A program made the position numbers and the translations under genes. From the NCBI RefSeq assembly GCF_023218175.1, contig NZ_JALPTH010000009.1, positions 62,001 to 126,000 on the forward strand: 64,000 nucleotides of DNA. Reading direction: 5' to 3'. The stretch is from Streptomyces lichenis (lineage in GTDB: Bacteria > Actinomycetota > Actinomycetes > Streptomycetales > Streptomycetaceae). This document shows, piece by piece, positions 32,727 to 43,481 of this stretch. The notes below the pieces were generated by a model. It saw nothing but the letters and a program-made list of their open reading frames with translations, had not been told where the DNA came from and did no database searches. Every line of letters begins with the position of its first letter. The first letter of the stretch is position 1.

Positions 32727-34391
32727 GTGATACGCACCGCGGCGCTGGGCAGCGCCGCCACTCTTGCCGCCGGGGCGCTCGCCGCCGGCCTGCTGCTCTC
32801 CCCGTCGGCCACCGCCGCTCCCGCCTCCCGGTCCGCCGGCGACGGGGCGCGGGAGGCCGTGGGAGTGAAGATCGCCGCGGCCCGCGCGGCCCGCGCCGGA
32901 ATCGACTGGAAGGACTGCCCGGCCGACTGGGGCCTGGAGAAGCCCATCCAGTGCGGCTTCGTGAAGGTCCCCCTCGACTACGCGAAGCCCTTCGGCCGGA
33001 CCATCGACATCGCCGTGGACCGGATCGGCAACACCGGCACCAAGGACGAGCGCCAGGGCGCCCTGATCTACAACCCGGGCGGCCCCGGCGGCTCCGGACT
33101 GCGCTTCCCGCGCCGGGTCACCACCAAGAGCCCGCTGTGGACCAACACCGCCAAGGCCTATGACTTCGTCGGCTTCGACCCGCGCGGGGTGGGCCGCTCC
33201 ACGCCCATCTCCTGCATCGACCCGCAGGAGTTCGTCAAGGCGCCCAAGGCCGACCCGGTGCCGGACAGCGAGGCCGACAAGCGGGCACAGCGCAAGCTGG
33301 CGGCCGAGTACGCGGACGGCTGCAAGGAGCGCAGCGGCTGGATGCTGCCGCAGATGACCACCCCGAACACCGCGCGCGACCTCGATGTCATCCGCGCGGC
33401 GCTCGGCGAGCGCAAGCTCAACTACCTGGGCGTGTCCTACGGCACCTACCTGGGCGGCGTCTACGCCACCCTCTTCCCCACCCATGTCCGCCGCATGATC
33501 GTGGACAGCGTGGTGAACCCCTCGAAGGAGAAGATCTGGTACCAGGCCAACCTGGACCAGGACGTCGCCTTCCAGACCCGCTGGAACGACTGGAAGGCCT
33601 GGGTCGCCCGGCACGACGCCGTCTTCCACATCGGCAACACCCCGGCCAAGGTCGAGGCCAGGTACCAGGAACTGCGGGCCACCGCCAAGGCGAAGCCGAT
33701 CGGCGGAGTGGTCGGCCCCGCCGAGCTCATCGGCTTCTTCCAGGGCGCCCCGTACTACGACTCCTCCTGGGTGCCGGTCGCCCAGACCTTCAGCGACTAC
33801 CTCGCCGGGGACACCCAGGCCCTGGTCGACGCCATCGCCCCGGACATGTCCGACACCGCGGGCAACGCCGCCGCCGAGAACGGCAACGCCGTCTACACGG
33901 CCGTCGAGTGCGCGGACGCCAAGTGGCCCACCAGCTGGAAGCGCTGGGACCGGGACAACACCCGGCTGCACAAGGACCACCCCTTCCTCACCTGGTCCAA
34001 CGCCTGGATGAACCTGCCCTGCGCCACCTGGAAGTCCAAGCAGCACGAGCCGGTCGAGGTCGGCGCCAGGCGCGGGCTGCCGCCGGTGCTGATCGTGCAG
34101 TCGGAACGGGACGCGGCCACCCCGTACGAGGGCGCCGTGGAGCTGCACCGACGGCTGGCCGGCTCGCGGCTGATCACCGAGAAGGACGCGGGCTCGCACG
34201 GCGTCACCAGCCTGGTGAACCCCTGCGTCAACACCCGGGTCGACGCCTATCTGCTCACCGGCAAGACCGACGCCCGTGATGTGACCTGCGCCCCGCACGC
34301 CACCCCGGTCCCGCCGGGCGCCAAGGCGGGCAAGGCCTCGGCCCCGGCCGCCGCGCCGCTCGACCTGCCGGCCGTGCCCGCGGTGCGCTGA
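32727..34391 (+). CDS. secreted alpha/beta hydrolase, tripeptidyl-aminopeptidase (TAP/SlpD) family
   Basis: 554 residues. The first ~36 form a signal peptide (RTAALGSAATLAAGALAAGLLLSP is the core, cleaved near ATA-AP). The N-terminal half is an alpha/beta hydrolase: YNPGGPGGSG oxyanion region, FDPRGVGRS, and the nucleophile elbow GVSYGTYLG. The C-terminal TAP-like domain gives Asp in SERDAATPYEGA and His in KDAGSHGV, completing the triad. Such enzymes remove tripeptides from secreted proteins or propeptides. GTG start after GGGGGAAC. Confidence 0.93.
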   Translation: MIRTAALGSAATLAAGALAAGLLLSPSATAAPASRSAGDGAREAVGVKIAAARAARAGIDWKDCPADWGLEKPIQCGFVKVPLDYAKPFGRTIDIAVDRIGNTGTKDERQGALIYNPGGPGGSGLRFPRRVTTKSPLWTNTAKAYDFVGFDPRGVGRSTPISCIDPQEFVKAPKADPVPDSEADKRAQRKLAAEYADGCKERSGWMLPQMTTPNTARDLDVIRAALGERKLNYLGVSYGTYLGGVYATLFPTHVRRMIVDSVVNPSKEKIWYQANLDQDVAFQTRWNDWKAWVARHDAVFHIGNTPAKVEARYQELRATAKAKPIGGVVGPAELIGFFQGAPYYDSSWVPVAQTFSDYLAGDTQALVDAIAPDMSDTAGNAAAENGNAVYTAVECADAKWPTSWKRWDRDNTRLHKDHPFLTWSNAWMNLPCATWKSKQHEPVEVGARRGLPPVLIVQSERDAATPYEGAVELHRRLAGSRLITEKDAGSHGVTSLVNPCVNTRVDAYLLTGKTDARDVTCAPHATPVPPGAKAGKASAPAAAPLDLPAVPAVR

Positions 34392-34420
34392 CCCAGGTCT
34401 GAGGGAGCACAGCGGTAACG

Positions 34421-34458
34421 GAGCGGCCGGCGCCATCGGGACGGGGCGCCGGCCGCTC
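34421..34458. terminator. bidirectional terminator
   Basis: Perfect 14-bp inverted repeat GAGCGGCCGGCGCC / GGCGCCGGCCGCTC with a ten-base loop between the convergent hydrolase and response-regulator genes. The right arm runs into the regulator's stop codon. Confidence 0.75.
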
Positions 34459-35122
34459 ACCGCACCGGGACGAACCCCGCCTCATAGGCGGCGATCACCG
34501 CCTGGGTACGGTCCCGGGTGCCGGTCTTCGCCAGCACGGCCGCCACATGGGTCTTGGTGGTCGCCGGGCTCACCTCCATCCGCCGGGCTATCTCCCCGTT
34601 GCTCAGCCCGGCCGACATCAGCCGCAGCACCTCCGCCTCCCGCCCGGTCAGCCGTGCCACCCAGGCGGCCGGCGGGCCGGTCCGCCCACGGTCGCCGTAC
34701 GCCGCGGCCAGCGACCGCACAGCCGCCGGGAACAGCAGCGAGTCGCTCCGCGCGACCAGCCGCACCGCCTGCACCAGCTCCTCCACGGCGACCCGCTTCA
34801 GCAGGAAGCCGGCCGCGCCCGCGCGCAGCGCGTCGTACACATAGGCGTCGTTCTCGAAGGTGGTGACGACCACGATCCGCGGCAGCGGACCGGGCCCGCC
34901 CAGGATCAGTTCGGTGGCCTGGATGCCGTCCACCCGCGGCATCCGCACATCCATCAGCACCACGTCGGGGCGCAGCTCACGCACCACCGAGACGGCCTCG
35001 TCGCCGCTGGAGGCCTCGCCGACGACACTCAGCCCCGGCTCGGTGTCCAGGATGACCCGCAGGGCCGTCCGCACCATCAACTCGTCGTCGGCCAGGACGA
35101 TGCGCACCCCCTTGCCGCTCAC
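34457..35122 (-). CDS. NarL/LuxR-type response regulator
   Basis: 221 residues. Receiver domain: acidic pair ADDE, phospho-acceptor Asp in VLMDVRMP, switch Thr in VVTTFEN, Lys in GFLLKRV. C-terminal LuxR HTH: LTGREAEVLRLMSAGLSNGEIARRM with SPATTKTHVAAVLAKTG. Its start overlaps the kinase gene stop by four bases, so the two are a pair. The likely targets are its own operon or nearby membrane functions. Confidence 0.93.
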   Translation of the reverse strand: MSGKGVRIVLADDELMVRTALRVILDTEPGLSVVGEASSGDEAVSVVRELRPDVVLMDVRMPRVDGIQATELILGGPGPLPRIVVVTTFENDAYVYDALRAGAAGFLLKRVAVEELVQAVRLVARSDSLLFPAAVRSLAAAYGDRGRTGPPAAWVARLTGREAEVLRLMSAGLSNGEIARRMEVSPATTKTHVAAVLAKTGTRDRTQAVIAAYEAGFVPVR

Positions 35123-36435
35123 CGCGCCCCCGCTCCATACGGCAGGACGACACGGAGCCGCCAGCCCGGCGGCGACGCGGCGCCGGCGGCGGGACGGGGG
35201 CCGGCCTCCATACGGCCGCCCGAGAGCGCGGCACGCTCGGCGATCCCGCGCAGACCGCGACCACCTCCCGCCCGGGCGCCTCGGGGCGCCGGGCGCCGTT
35301 CGGCCGTCGGGTTGTCCATCGTGACCTCCACCTCTCCGTCGCCTACGGTGATCCGCAGCTCCACCGGGACCGCTCCGGCGTGCCGCAGGGCGTTGCCCAG
35401 GCCCTCCTGGACGATCCGGTACGCCTCCCGGGACACCTGCGCCGGGACGGCGAGCGGGTCTCCGGCCAGCCGGAGGTCCACCGGGGCACCCCCGGCCGCC
35501 ACCAGGGTGTCCAGCGAGGCCAGCGTCGGCGCCGTCGCGAGAGCCTCCGGCCCGGGCGGCCCCCCGTCGTCCTGCCGCAACAGGCCCAGCACCGCGTCCA
35601 GTTCGCCCACGGTCCGGCGGGTGGTCTCCTCGATGGCCGTCAACGCCCGGGTGACGAAGTCCAGGTCCCGGTGGCGCTCGTCCAGCATCCGCCGTGCGGC
35701 GCCCGCCTGAAGGGTCACCGCCGACAGCGCGTGGCCGACCGAGTCATGCAACTCCCGGGCCAGCCGGTTGCGTTCGGACAGCTCCGCGGCGCGCCGCTCG
35801 GCCGCCGCCAGCCGCTCGGCCGGGGACGGTCCGAGCAGCAGCGGTGCGCACCGGGCGAGCAGGGCTCCGGCAGCCGCGGACACCGCCACGAGCGCCACCA
35901 GCGACGCCACGCCGAGGAGCGGCAGCAGCACGATGGTCGCGGGGGAGGAGTCCACGGCCAGATAGGCGCGGACCCCGGGGAGGAAGGCGGCAGCCATCAG
36001 GGCGACCGCGAACGGCGGCAGGGCCAGCGAGGCGCCCGCCACCGCCGCACCCACGCACAGATGCAGGGTGAGCCAGCAGGCGGTGCGCGCCCGTTGGGAC
36101 CGGCCCCGGGCCGGTCCGTCGGCGAACCGCTCGGCGGGCTGCCCGCACAGGGACCGGGCCGCGGCCACCGACAGCGGGCGCGCCATGGGCAGCCACCCCG
36201 CCACGGCGATGAGCGGCAGGGCGGCCGCGTAGGCCGCGAACTGGAGGCGGGTATTGCCCTCCAGCGCGTTGCCGGCGCCGGTCAGCGAGCCGATGGTGAC
36301 CACGCTCAGCAGCCAGAACGGCATCAGCAGCGCACCGCCGAGCACCAGATGCGCCCAGCGCAGCCGCGCCTGCCGCCCGAACAGCGCCCGGGCCGCCGAG
36401 CGGGGGGTGGCGGTGGTGGCGGCCGTGCTCGTCAC
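35119..36435 (-). CDS. membrane sensor histidine kinase (HisKA_3)
   Basis: 438 residues. About five or six hydrophobic segments fill residues ~25-235, with little extracytoplasmic sequence, as in intramembrane-sensing kinases. The H-box is RLARELHDSVGHALSAV, and the ATPase end has EGLGNALRHAGA (N-box) and GRGLRGIAERAAL (G2). GTG start overlaps the stop of the upstream broken gene (GTGA), indicating the three were once one operon. The signal is unknown. Confidence 0.9.
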   Translation of the reverse strand: MTSTAATTATPRSAARALFGRQARLRWAHLVLGGALLMPFWLLSVVTIGSLTGAGNALEGNTRLQFAAYAAALPLIAVAGWLPMARPLSVAAARSLCGQPAERFADGPARGRSQRARTACWLTLHLCVGAAVAGASLALPPFAVALMAAAFLPGVRAYLAVDSSPATIVLLPLLGVASLVALVAVSAAAGALLARCAPLLLGPSPAERLAAAERRAAELSERNRLARELHDSVGHALSAVTLQAGAARRMLDERHRDLDFVTRALTAIEETTRRTVGELDAVLGLLRQDDGGPPGPEALATAPTLASLDTLVAAGGAPVDLRLAGDPLAVPAQVSREAYRIVQEGLGNALRHAGAVPVELRITVGDGEVEVTMDNPTAERRPAPRGARAGGGRGLRGIAERAALSGGRMEAGPRPAAGAASPPGWRLRVVLPYGAGAR

Positions 36436-37012
36436 GGGCGCCGAGCCGTCAGCAGACGGGCCGGCACGCAGCTCAGCAGCAGACCGGAGATCATTTCCAC
36501 AGCGTAGGCCGACACGGTCAGCGCCGAAGGCGGTTCGGCACCGCCCAGAGGTGCCAGCGCCGCGAACAGCAGCCAACCGCCCCAGGCCGCCAGGGTGCTC
36601 GCGCCCACCCAGGCGGCCCCCAGCAGCGGCTTCAGCGGCAGCCCCGGCAACGGGCGGAAGGCGAGGACCAGGACGCTCACCGCGGCCACCGCGGCGAACG
36701 CGGCCCGTGAACCGTGCAGCATGGCGAAGTCCGCGGTGCGCTGGGCGAGACCCACTCGTCGAGGAACGGCCGCGAGCCCCGGACGCCGCCCCCGGCTTCG
36801 GAGAAGGCGAGTCGCAGGACCGTGTTGGCGACGAGCAGCAGCGTCCGGTGCTCCAGCAGCACACTGCCGTCCGGGATGCCGACCCTGCCGCCCGCTATCC
36901 ACACCACTTTCAGCACGAGGTAGGGCAGACAGGTGGCGATCGCCACGGTACGCAGCGCCAGGGGCAGCCCTCTGGGCGGAGCGTGGACGGCGGACAGGGC
37001 GTCGGAGGTCAT
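36432..37012 (-). pseudogene. broken integral membrane protein gene
   Basis: The ATG at 37012 opens a membrane protein (AIATCLPYLVLKVVWIAGG; VLLEHRTLLLVANTVLRLAF). The frame loses sense right after RPFLDEWV around 36752 and stops at 36677. A second frame, without a start of its own, resumes with LAQRTADFAMLHGS and a run of hydrophobic helices ending LTARRP at 36432. The family I recall (about 350 residues, with FLDEWV followed by GxxYTGFIVQG) has much more between these blocks, so both an internal deletion and a frameshift are likely. It sits at the head of the kinase/regulator operon. Confidence 0.65.
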
Positions 37013-37140
37013 GGGACCACCCTGCCGCCGCTCACCGACCGTGCCATCCCGCGCGAGAGCGATCCGCCTCCCCCGGGTGGGGGAGGAACCCGGCCCGGGG
37101 GAGGAGCCGGGACGAGAGGGAGGAGACGGTACGGCGCAGG

Positions 37141-37165
37141 GCCCCGCCGCTGGGGGCGGCGGGGC
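37141..37165 (-). terminator. terminator after meaB
   Basis: GCCCCGCCGC, loop TGGGG, GCGGCGGGGC: a 10-bp perfect stem about 90 bp beyond the meaB stop and before the broken membrane gene. The 37013-37255 gap holds nothing else evident. Confidence 0.6.
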
Positions 37166-37255
37166 ATGGGGCATGCGGCCGAACGCCGGTCAGGCGCCCG
37201 ACGGGGCGGTGGCCGCCCAGGCCCGTGCCGCCCCGGCCCCCGGCCCGGGTCTACC

Positions 37256-38254
37256 TCACGCCGCCGGGCCGCCCGAACCGCCGCCCAGGGCGCGGAGGAT
37301 GCGTTCGGCGGCCAGGGTCGCCGTCAGCTCGCCGTCGCGGACCCGCCGCTCCAGCTCGGGTGCCAGGGCGCGGACGGCCGGGTCGGCGCGGAGGCGGCCG
37401 AGGAGTTCGTCGCGGACCATGGTCCAGGTCCAGTCGACCTGCTGGTCCCGGCGGCGGGCCGCCAGCCGGCCGGTGGAGTCCATCAGGGTGCGGTGCTGCT
37501 CCAGCCGGTCCCAGACGGTGTCCAGGCCGGTGGTCTCCCGGGCGCTGCAACTGAGCACCGGAGGCGTCCAGAAGGCGTCCTTGCCGTGCATCAGCCGCAG
37601 TGCGCCCGCCAGTTCGCGGGCGGCGGTCCGGGCGTCGCGCTCGTGCGGGCCGTCCGCCTTGTTGACGGCGATCACGTCCGCCAGCTCCAGCACGCCCTTC
37701 TTGATGCCCTGGAGCTGGTCCCCGGTGCGGGCCAGGGTGAGCAGCAGGAAGACGTCCACCATGTTGGCGACCGCCGTCTCGGACTGGCCGACGCCGACGG
37801 TCTCCACCAGCACCACGTCATAGCCGGCGGCCTCCATCACCACGATCGACTCACGGGTGGCCTTGGCGACCCCGCCGAGCGTGCCGGAGGTGGGGGAGGG
37901 GCGGACGAACGCGGCCGGGTCCACCGCCAGCCGCTCCATCCGGGTCTTGTCGCCCAGGATGGAGCCGCCGGTACGGGTGGAGGACGGGTCGACCGCCAGC
38001 ACCGCCACCCGGTGCTCCATACCGGTGAGCATGGTGCCGAACGCGTCGATGAACGTCGACTTCCCCACGCCCGGCACACCGCTGATCCCGATCCGGCGGG
38101 CGTTGCCGCTGTGCGGCAGCAGCGCGGTCAGCAACTCCTGTGCCAGCGCGCGGTGCTGGGGGCGGGTGGACTCCACCAGCGTGATGGCCCGGGCGATCAG
38201 CGCCCGCTTGCCGTCGAGCACGCCCTTGACGTACGCGTCCAGATCGATCGCCAT
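37256..38254 (-). CDS. meaB: methylmalonyl-CoA mutase chaperone GTPase
   Basis: 332-residue G3E GTPase. P-loop GVPGVGKST, Mg/switch residues in VLAVDPSSTRTGGSILGDKTRM, ETVGVGQSE (switch II region) and NKADG (base specificity). MeaB gates cobalamin loading and protects or reactivates the mutase. It lies 14 bp after mutB, completing a mutA-mutB-meaB operon. Confidence 0.94.
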   Translation of the reverse strand: MAIDLDAYVKGVLDGKRALIARAITLVESTRPQHRALAQELLTALLPHSGNARRIGISGVPGVGKSTFIDAFGTMLTGMEHRVAVLAVDPSSTRTGGSILGDKTRMERLAVDPAAFVRPSPTSGTLGGVAKATRESIVVMEAAGYDVVLVETVGVGQSETAVANMVDVFLLLTLARTGDQLQGIKKGVLELADVIAVNKADGPHERDARTAARELAGALRLMHGKDAFWTPPVLSCSARETTGLDTVWDRLEQHRTLMDSTGRLAARRRDQQVDWTWTMVRDELLGRLRADPAVRALAPELERRVRDGELTATLAAERILRALGGGSGGPAA

Positions 38255-38268
38255 ACCGCCCCCGGCCC

Positions 38269-40542
38269 TCAGTCGCCCTGCCCTGCGGCGGTCGCCTCAC
38301 CCGAACCGGTGCCACCGGAACCGGCCGCGCCCAGCTCGCCGTGGCCGAGGTCGGCCGCCAGCCGGAGCACCAGGTCGTACGCCGCGTCCGGGATGACCGT
38401 ACCCGGCGGGAAGACCGCCGCCGCGCCCATCTCCAGCAGGGTCGGCACGTCCTGCGGCGGGATGACCCCGCCGACCACGATCATGATGTCCTCGCGCCCC
38501 TCCTCGGCCAGCTGCTCGCGCAGCGCCGGGACGAGGGTGAGGTGCCCGGCGGCCAGCGAGGAGACGCCGACGATGTGCACATCGGCCTCCACCGCCTGGC
38601 GGGCCACCTCGGCCGGCGTCTGGAACAGCGGGCCGACGTCCACGTCGAAGCCCAGGTCGGCGAAGGCGGTGGCGATCACCTTCTGGCCCCGGTCATGGCC
38701 GTCCTGGCCCATCTTGGCCACCAGGATGCGGGGGCGGCGGCCCTCCTCCTCGTCGAAGGCGTCCACCAGGGCGCGGGTGCGCTCCACGGACGGGGACTCG
38801 CCGGCTTCGTTGCGGTACACACCGGAAATCGTACGGATCTGGCCGGCGTGGCGCCCGTACACCTTCTCCAGGGCGTCCGAGATCTCCCCGACGGTGGCCT
38901 TGGCGCGGGCCGCGCGCACCGCCAGCTCCAGCAGGTTGCCGTCCCCGCCGGCCGCCCGGGTCAGCGCGTCCAGCGCGTCCTGGCAGGCCCGCTCGTCGCG
39001 CTCCTCGCGCAGCCGCCGCAGCTTGGCGAGCTGCCGCTCGCGCACCGAGGAGTTGTCGACCTTGAGCACCTCGATCTGCTCGTCGGTGTCCACCCGGTAC
39101 TTGTTGACGCCGATCACCGGCTGGCGCCCGGAGTCGATCCGGGCCTGGGTGCGGGCCGCGGCCTCCTCCACCCGCAGCTTGGGGATGCCCGCGTCGATGG
39201 CCTGCGCCATCCCGCCGGCCCGCTCCACCTCCTGGATGTGCTGCCAGGCCCGGCGCGCCAGGTCGTAGGTCAGCCGCTCCACGTACGCGCTGCCGCCCCA
39301 CGGGTCGATGGTCCGGCAGGTGCCCGACTCCTGCTGGATCAGCAGCTGGGTGTTCCGGGCGATCCGCGCGGAGAAGTCGGTGGGCAGTGCCAGCGCCTCG
39401 TCCAGCGCGTTGGTGTGCAGCGACTGGGTGTGTCCCTGGGTGGCCGCCATCGCCTCCACACACGTCCGGGTGACGTTGTTGAACACGTCCTGCGCGGTCA
39501 GCGACCAGCCGGAGGTCTGCGAATGGGTGCGCAGCGACAGCGACTTGGTGTTCTTCGGCTCGAACTGGGCGACCAGCTTGGCCCACAGCAGCCGGGCCGC
39601 CCGCAACTTGGCGATCTCTATGAAGAAGTTCATGCCGATCGCCCAGAAGAACGACAGCCGGGGCGCGAACGCGTCCACGTCCAGACCGGCGTCCCGGCCT
39701 GCCCGCAGGTACTCGACCCCGTCGGCCAGGGTGTACGCCAGCTCCAGATCGGCCGTCGCCCCGGCCTCCTGGATGTGGTAGCCCGAGATGGAGATCGAGT
39801 TGTACCGCGGCATCCGCTGCGAGGTGAAGGCGAAGATGTCGGAGATGATCCGCATCGACGGCTTCGGCGGATAGATGTACGTGTTGCGGACCATGAACTC
39901 CTTGAGGATGTCGTTCTGGATGGTCCCGGCCAGCTTCTCCGGCGGTACGCCCTGCTCCTCGGCGGCCACGATGTACAGCGCCAGCACCGGCAGCACCGCG
40001 CCGTTCATCGTCATCGACACGGTCATCCGGTCCAGCGGGATGCCGTCGAAGAGCTGGCGCATGTCGTAGATGGAGTCGATGGCCACGCCCGCCATGCCGA
40101 CGTCACCGGTCACCCGCGGGTGGTCGCTGTCGTAGCCGCGGTGGGTGGGCAGGTCGAAGGCGACCGACAGGCCCTTCTGCCCGGCCGCCAGGTTGCGCCG
40201 GTAGAAGGCGTTGGACTCCTCGGCCGTGGAGAAGCCCGCGTACTGGCGGATGGTCCACGGCTGGTTGACGTACATCGTCGGGTAGGGCCCGCGCAGGTAC
40301 GGGGCGATGCCCGGGAAGGTGTCCAGGAAGTCCAGGCCCTCCAGGTCCTGCCCGGTGTACAGCGGCTTGACCCCGATGCCCTCCGGGGTCTCCCAGAGCA
40401 GGTCGTCCCCGCCGGCGGCCCGCTTGACGGCCGTACGCCACTCGTCGGCGCCGGCGGCCGGGGACGGCGACCCCAGCCCGATCCCGGAGAAGTCGGGGAC
40501 GTCCCCGCTTCCCGGGGCTCCCGTGCTCCCGAGGACTCCCAT
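38269..40542 (-). CDS. mutB: methylmalonyl-CoA mutase large (catalytic) subunit
   Basis: 757 residues. An N-terminal TIM barrel ([31 protein letters not shown]) is joined to a C-terminal cobalamin domain carrying DGHDRG (the lower ligand His), SSLAAGH and [10 protein letters not shown]. It interconverts methylmalonyl-CoA and succinyl-CoA, linking odd-chain/branched catabolism to polyketide extender units. The overlapped GTG-ATG-A with the mutA stop leaves two possible starts; ATG at 40542 has GGGAG at better spacing. Confidence 0.96.
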   Translation of the reverse strand: MGVLGSTGAPGSGDVPDFSGIGLGSPSPAAGADEWRTAVKRAAGGDDLLWETPEGIGVKPLYTGQDLEGLDFLDTFPGIAPYLRGPYPTMYVNQPWTIRQYAGFSTAEESNAFYRRNLAAGQKGLSVAFDLPTHRGYDSDHPRVTGDVGMAGVAIDSIYDMRQLFDGIPLDRMTVSMTMNGAVLPVLALYIVAAEEQGVPPEKLAGTIQNDILKEFMVRNTYIYPPKPSMRIISDIFAFTSQRMPRYNSISISGYHIQEAGATADLELAYTLADGVEYLRAGRDAGLDVDAFAPRLSFFWAIGMNFFIEIAKLRAARLLWAKLVAQFEPKNTKSLSLRTHSQTSGWSLTAQDVFNNVTRTCVEAMAATQGHTQSLHTNALDEALALPTDFSARIARNTQLLIQQESGTCRTIDPWGGSAYVERLTYDLARRAWQHIQEVERAGGMAQAIDAGIPKLRVEEAAARTQARIDSGRQPVIGVNKYRVDTDEQIEVLKVDNSSVRERQLAKLRRLREERDERACQDALDALTRAAGGDGNLLELAVRAARAKATVGEISDALEKVYGRHAGQIRTISGVYRNEAGESPSVERTRALVDAFDEEEGRRPRILVAKMGQDGHDRGQKVIATAFADLGFDVDVGPLFQTPAEVARQAVEADVHIVGVSSLAAGHLTLVPALREQLAEEGREDIMIVVGGVIPPQDVPTLLEMGAAAVFPPGTVIPDAAYDLVLRLAADLGHGELGAAGSGGTGSGEATAAGQGD

Positions 40543-42380
40543 CACGACACTCCCATACGGTCGAGGGCGGCGGTGAGCACCGCGACGGCGTCACCGCCCG
40601 CGAAGACATAGCTGTCGATCCCCTGGTACCCCTGCTCCGAGGCCGGGCGGCCGGCCAGGAACACATGCCCGGCGCCCGCCGCGCGCAGCTTTGCGGCGAC
40701 CGCCTCGGCCTGCTCCCCGTACACCGTGTCGCTGGAGCAGAGGCAGGCCTCGGCCGCCCCGCTGTCGGCGAACGCGCCCTCGGTGACCGGCTCGATGCCG
40801 CCGGCCTGGAAGAGGTTGGCGGCGAAGGTCAGCCGGGCGGTGTGCGCGGCGGCCGGGCCCAACGCGGCCAGATAGATCCGGGGCCGGGCGCCGGTGGCGG
40901 CCAGATGCGCGTCGGAACGCGCCCGCAGCGCCTCGTACGCCTCGTCGCGCCGCACCCGGGGCAGCCCGCCGGACAGGGGCTGCGGCGCCGGCTCGCGGAC
41001 CACCGGCTTCTCCGCCAGATGCGGGAAATCGCTGACGCCGGTGACCGGTTCGCGCCGCTTGGCCAGCTTGGCGCTCCGCTCGGCCCAGGTCGCGGCCAGC
41101 CGCTCGCCGACCAGCCCGGAGCGCAGGGCGGCGCCCTGGCCCCCGGCCCGTTCGATCTCCTGGAAGAACGCCCAGCCCGCCTCGGCCAGTTCGTCGGTGA
41201 GCCGCTCCACGTGGTACGAGCCGCCGGCCGGGTCGATCACCCGCGCCAGATGCGACTCCTCCACCAGGATGGTGGCGGTGTTGCGGGCGATGCGCCGGCC
41301 GAAGGCGTCGGGGAGGCCGAGCGCGTGGTCGAAGGGGAGCACGGTGACCGAGTCGGCGCCGCCCACCCCGGCCGCCAGCGTGGCGACCGTGGTCCGCAGC
41401 ATGTTCACCCACGGGTCCCGACGGGTCATCATCACCGGCGAGGTCACCGCGTGCTGGACCTGCGCCCCCGCCCCGCCGGCCCCGCAGACCTCGGCCACCC
41501 GGGCCCAGAGGCGGCGCGCCGCACGGAGCTTGGCGATGGTCAGGAACTGGTCGGCACTGGCCGCGTACCGGAACTCCAGCTGCCGGCAGGCCTCCGCGAT
41601 TCCCAGACCGGCCCCGGTCAGCTCCCGCAGGTACGCCACGCCGGTGGCCAGCGAGCAGCCCAACTCCTGCGCCGCCGAACCGCCCGCCTCGTGGTACGGC
41701 AGGGCGTCCACGGTCAGCGCCCGCAGCGTCCCGCCGCCGGCGCCGGCGCGGCCGAAACGCTCGGCGCACAGCCGCGCCAGACCGGCCGCCGCCTCGAAGT
41801 CCGGCGCCCGCCCGGTACGGGCCTCGTACCCGAGCGGGTCGGCGCCGAGGTTGCCGCGTACCGCCTCGTCGGCGACGCCCCGCTCCGCGTACAGCGCCAG
41901 CAGCGCGTCCGCCGCGGCCGGCGTCTCGGCGCCGGCGTCCAGCACGATCGGTGCCAGGTCCAGATAGACGCCGTCCAGCACCTGGCCGAGCCGGTCCACC
42001 GGGATGCCGCCCTCGCCGAGGACCAGCCAGAGCGAGGTGACGCCGTTCTCCAGGTCGGCCAGGACCGCGGCACCGTCGTCCGCGGTGTGCCGCTGGCGCA
42101 CGTCCCAGCCGCCCACCGTGCCGCCCTCGACCCGGCCGCCGCGGACGAACGGCGCGAAGCCGGGCAGCCCGGGGTCGGGCGCGGAATCGCGCGCGGTGTA
42201 CAGCGGGCGGATGGTGAGCCCGTCCTCCAGCCGGGTGGACAGGGCGTCCTCCGCCTGGTCGGCGGGCACGTCCTTGCCCGACTTCAGCAGGACGCCCGCC
42301 ACCAGGCGCTGCCACTGCTCGGGGGAGGCGTCGGGGAACTCGGCGGCCAGCGGAAGGCCGTCGTCAGGCAGGACCGTCAT
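40542..42380 (-). CDS. mutA: methylmalonyl-CoA mutase small subunit
   Basis: 612 residues, homologous to mutB but lacking the DxHxxG cobalamin motif in its C-terminal domain, as is normal for the structural small subunit. Conserved barrel blocks include [18 protein letters not shown] and [18 protein letters not shown]. No ribosome site precedes its ATG; instead a TAGCAT -10-like hexamer sits six bases upstream, suggesting leaderless initiation. Confidence 0.94.
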   Translation of the reverse strand: MTVLPDDGLPLAAEFPDASPEQWQRLVAGVLLKSGKDVPADQAEDALSTRLEDGLTIRPLYTARDSAPDPGLPGFAPFVRGGRVEGGTVGGWDVRQRHTADDGAAVLADLENGVTSLWLVLGEGGIPVDRLGQVLDGVYLDLAPIVLDAGAETPAAADALLALYAERGVADEAVRGNLGADPLGYEARTGRAPDFEAAAGLARLCAERFGRAGAGGGTLRALTVDALPYHEAGGSAAQELGCSLATGVAYLRELTGAGLGIAEACRQLEFRYAASADQFLTIAKLRAARRLWARVAEVCGAGGAGAQVQHAVTSPVMMTRRDPWVNMLRTTVATLAAGVGGADSVTVLPFDHALGLPDAFGRRIARNTATILVEESHLARVIDPAGGSYHVERLTDELAEAGWAFFQEIERAGGQGAALRSGLVGERLAATWAERSAKLAKRREPVTGVSDFPHLAEKPVVREPAPQPLSGGLPRVRRDEAYEALRARSDAHLAATGARPRIYLAALGPAAAHTARLTFAANLFQAGGIEPVTEGAFADSGAAEACLCSSDTVYGEQAEAVAAKLRAAGAGHVFLAGRPASEQGYQGIDSYVFAGGDAVAVLTAALDRMGVS

Positions 42381-42386
42381 GCTCGG

Positions 42387-42413
42387 ATGCTAGGTCAGAT
42401 GCACAAAGGTGCA
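42387..42413 (-). promoter_or_regulatory. candidate mut-operon promoter and operator
   Basis: On the minus strand TAGCAT (42392-42387) ends seven bases before the mutA ATG, placing transcription start at or next to the A of ATG. TGCACCTTTGTGCA (42413-42400), a 5-bp-arm inverted repeat, overlaps the spacer/-35 zone. Confidence 0.45.
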
Positions 42414-42675
42414 GCAGGGGCCGCGAGTGTGACCTTGTTCTCTTGTCGCGGCACTCAGTGCCACCTACGGGGTGTTTGTCCGGCTGAGGGCGGTGCCGGG
42501 CCGGTCCGGGCGGCGTCCGGACGGCGTCCTCTGCGGGGTCGGCCGCGCTGACCGGCGCGGGAGTGCCGGGGCCGGGAGTAGGGCCGACCGGCCCTGGCGC
42601 GGGCCTGCCCGGCGCGGGCACGGTGAGCGGGGCGGCTCCGACCGCGGGGCCCACCGGGAACCACGGAGCACCCTG

Positions 42676-43449
42676 ATGACGCGAGACGCCCACGTCGAGC
42701 AGGACACCCGCGCGGAGGTACGTACGGAATCCGGCGGTGGTGATCGTGAGCGCGGGCCGATCAGGGTGTTCCTGCTGGACGACCACGAGGTGGTGCGCCG
42801 CGGGGTGCACGACCTGCTGGACGGCGAGCCCGATCTGACGGTGGTCGGGCAGGCGGGCACGGCCGCGCAGGCCCTCGCCCGGGTGCCCGCCCTCCGGCCC
42901 GACGTGGCCGTCCTCGACGTGCGGCTGCCGGACGGGGACGGGGTGGGCGTCTGCCGGGAACTGCGCTCGCGCATGCCGGAGCTGGCCTGTCTGATGCTGA
43001 CCTCCTTCGACGACGAGGAGGCGCTGCTGGACGCCATCATGGCGGGCGCGTCCGGCTATGTGCTGAAGCAGATCACCGGGACCGACCTGGTCGCCGCGGT
43101 GCGCGGGGTCGCCTCGGGGCAGTCCCTGCTCGACCCCGGCGCCACCGCGCGGGTGATGGCCCGGCTGCGGGGCGGCGAGCGGCCCGAGGAGGGGCCGCCG
43201 GGGCTCGCGACGCTCACCGCACGGGAGCGGGAGGTCCTCACCCTGGTGGGTGAAGGGCTGACCAACCGCGAGATCGGCGAGCGCCTCCACCTCGCGGAGA
43301 AGACGGTCAAGAACAACATCTCCCGGCTGCTGGCCAAGCTCGGGGTGGAGCGCCGGGTGCAGGCCGCCGTGCTGGCCGCCCAGCTGCCCGCGCAGCCGGT
43401 CCGGCCGGGCGGAGACGGCCGCCCGGCGCGGCACGGCCGTCCGGGTTAG
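42676..43449 (+). CDS. DevR/DosR-like NarL-family response regulator
   Basis: 257 residues. The receiver has [16 protein letters not shown], phospho-Asp in [37 protein letters not shown] (the DevR-like α4-β5 region), and a LuxR HTH ([25 protein letters not shown]...[20 protein letters not shown]) very close to DosR/DevR. The C-terminal tail is Pro/Arg-rich. Start is the ATG after ACGGAGC. It is followed by its probable GAF kinase, so it would mediate hypoxia, NO or redox responses; that inference comes from the family. Confidence 0.9.
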   Translation: MTRDAHVEQDTRAEVRTESGGGDRERGPIRVFLLDDHEVVRRGVHDLLDGEPDLTVVGQAGTAAQALARVPALRPDVAVLDVRLPDGDGVGVCRELRSRMPELACLMLTSFDDEEALLDAIMAGASGYVLKQITGTDLVAAVRGVASGQSLLDPGATARVMARLRGGERPEEGPPGLATLTAREREVLTLVGEGLTNREIGERLHLAEKTVKNNISRLLAKLGVERRVQAAVLAAQLPAQPVRPGGDGRPARHGRPG

Positions 43450-43481
43450 GGCACGGCACGGGGCGCCGGCCGCGGAGTCGA

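Noticed and set aside
40542..42380. Small mutase subunit lacking the cobalamin DxHxxG motif, first suspected to be degenerate
   Set aside because: This is the normal state of MutA in the heterodimeric enzyme.
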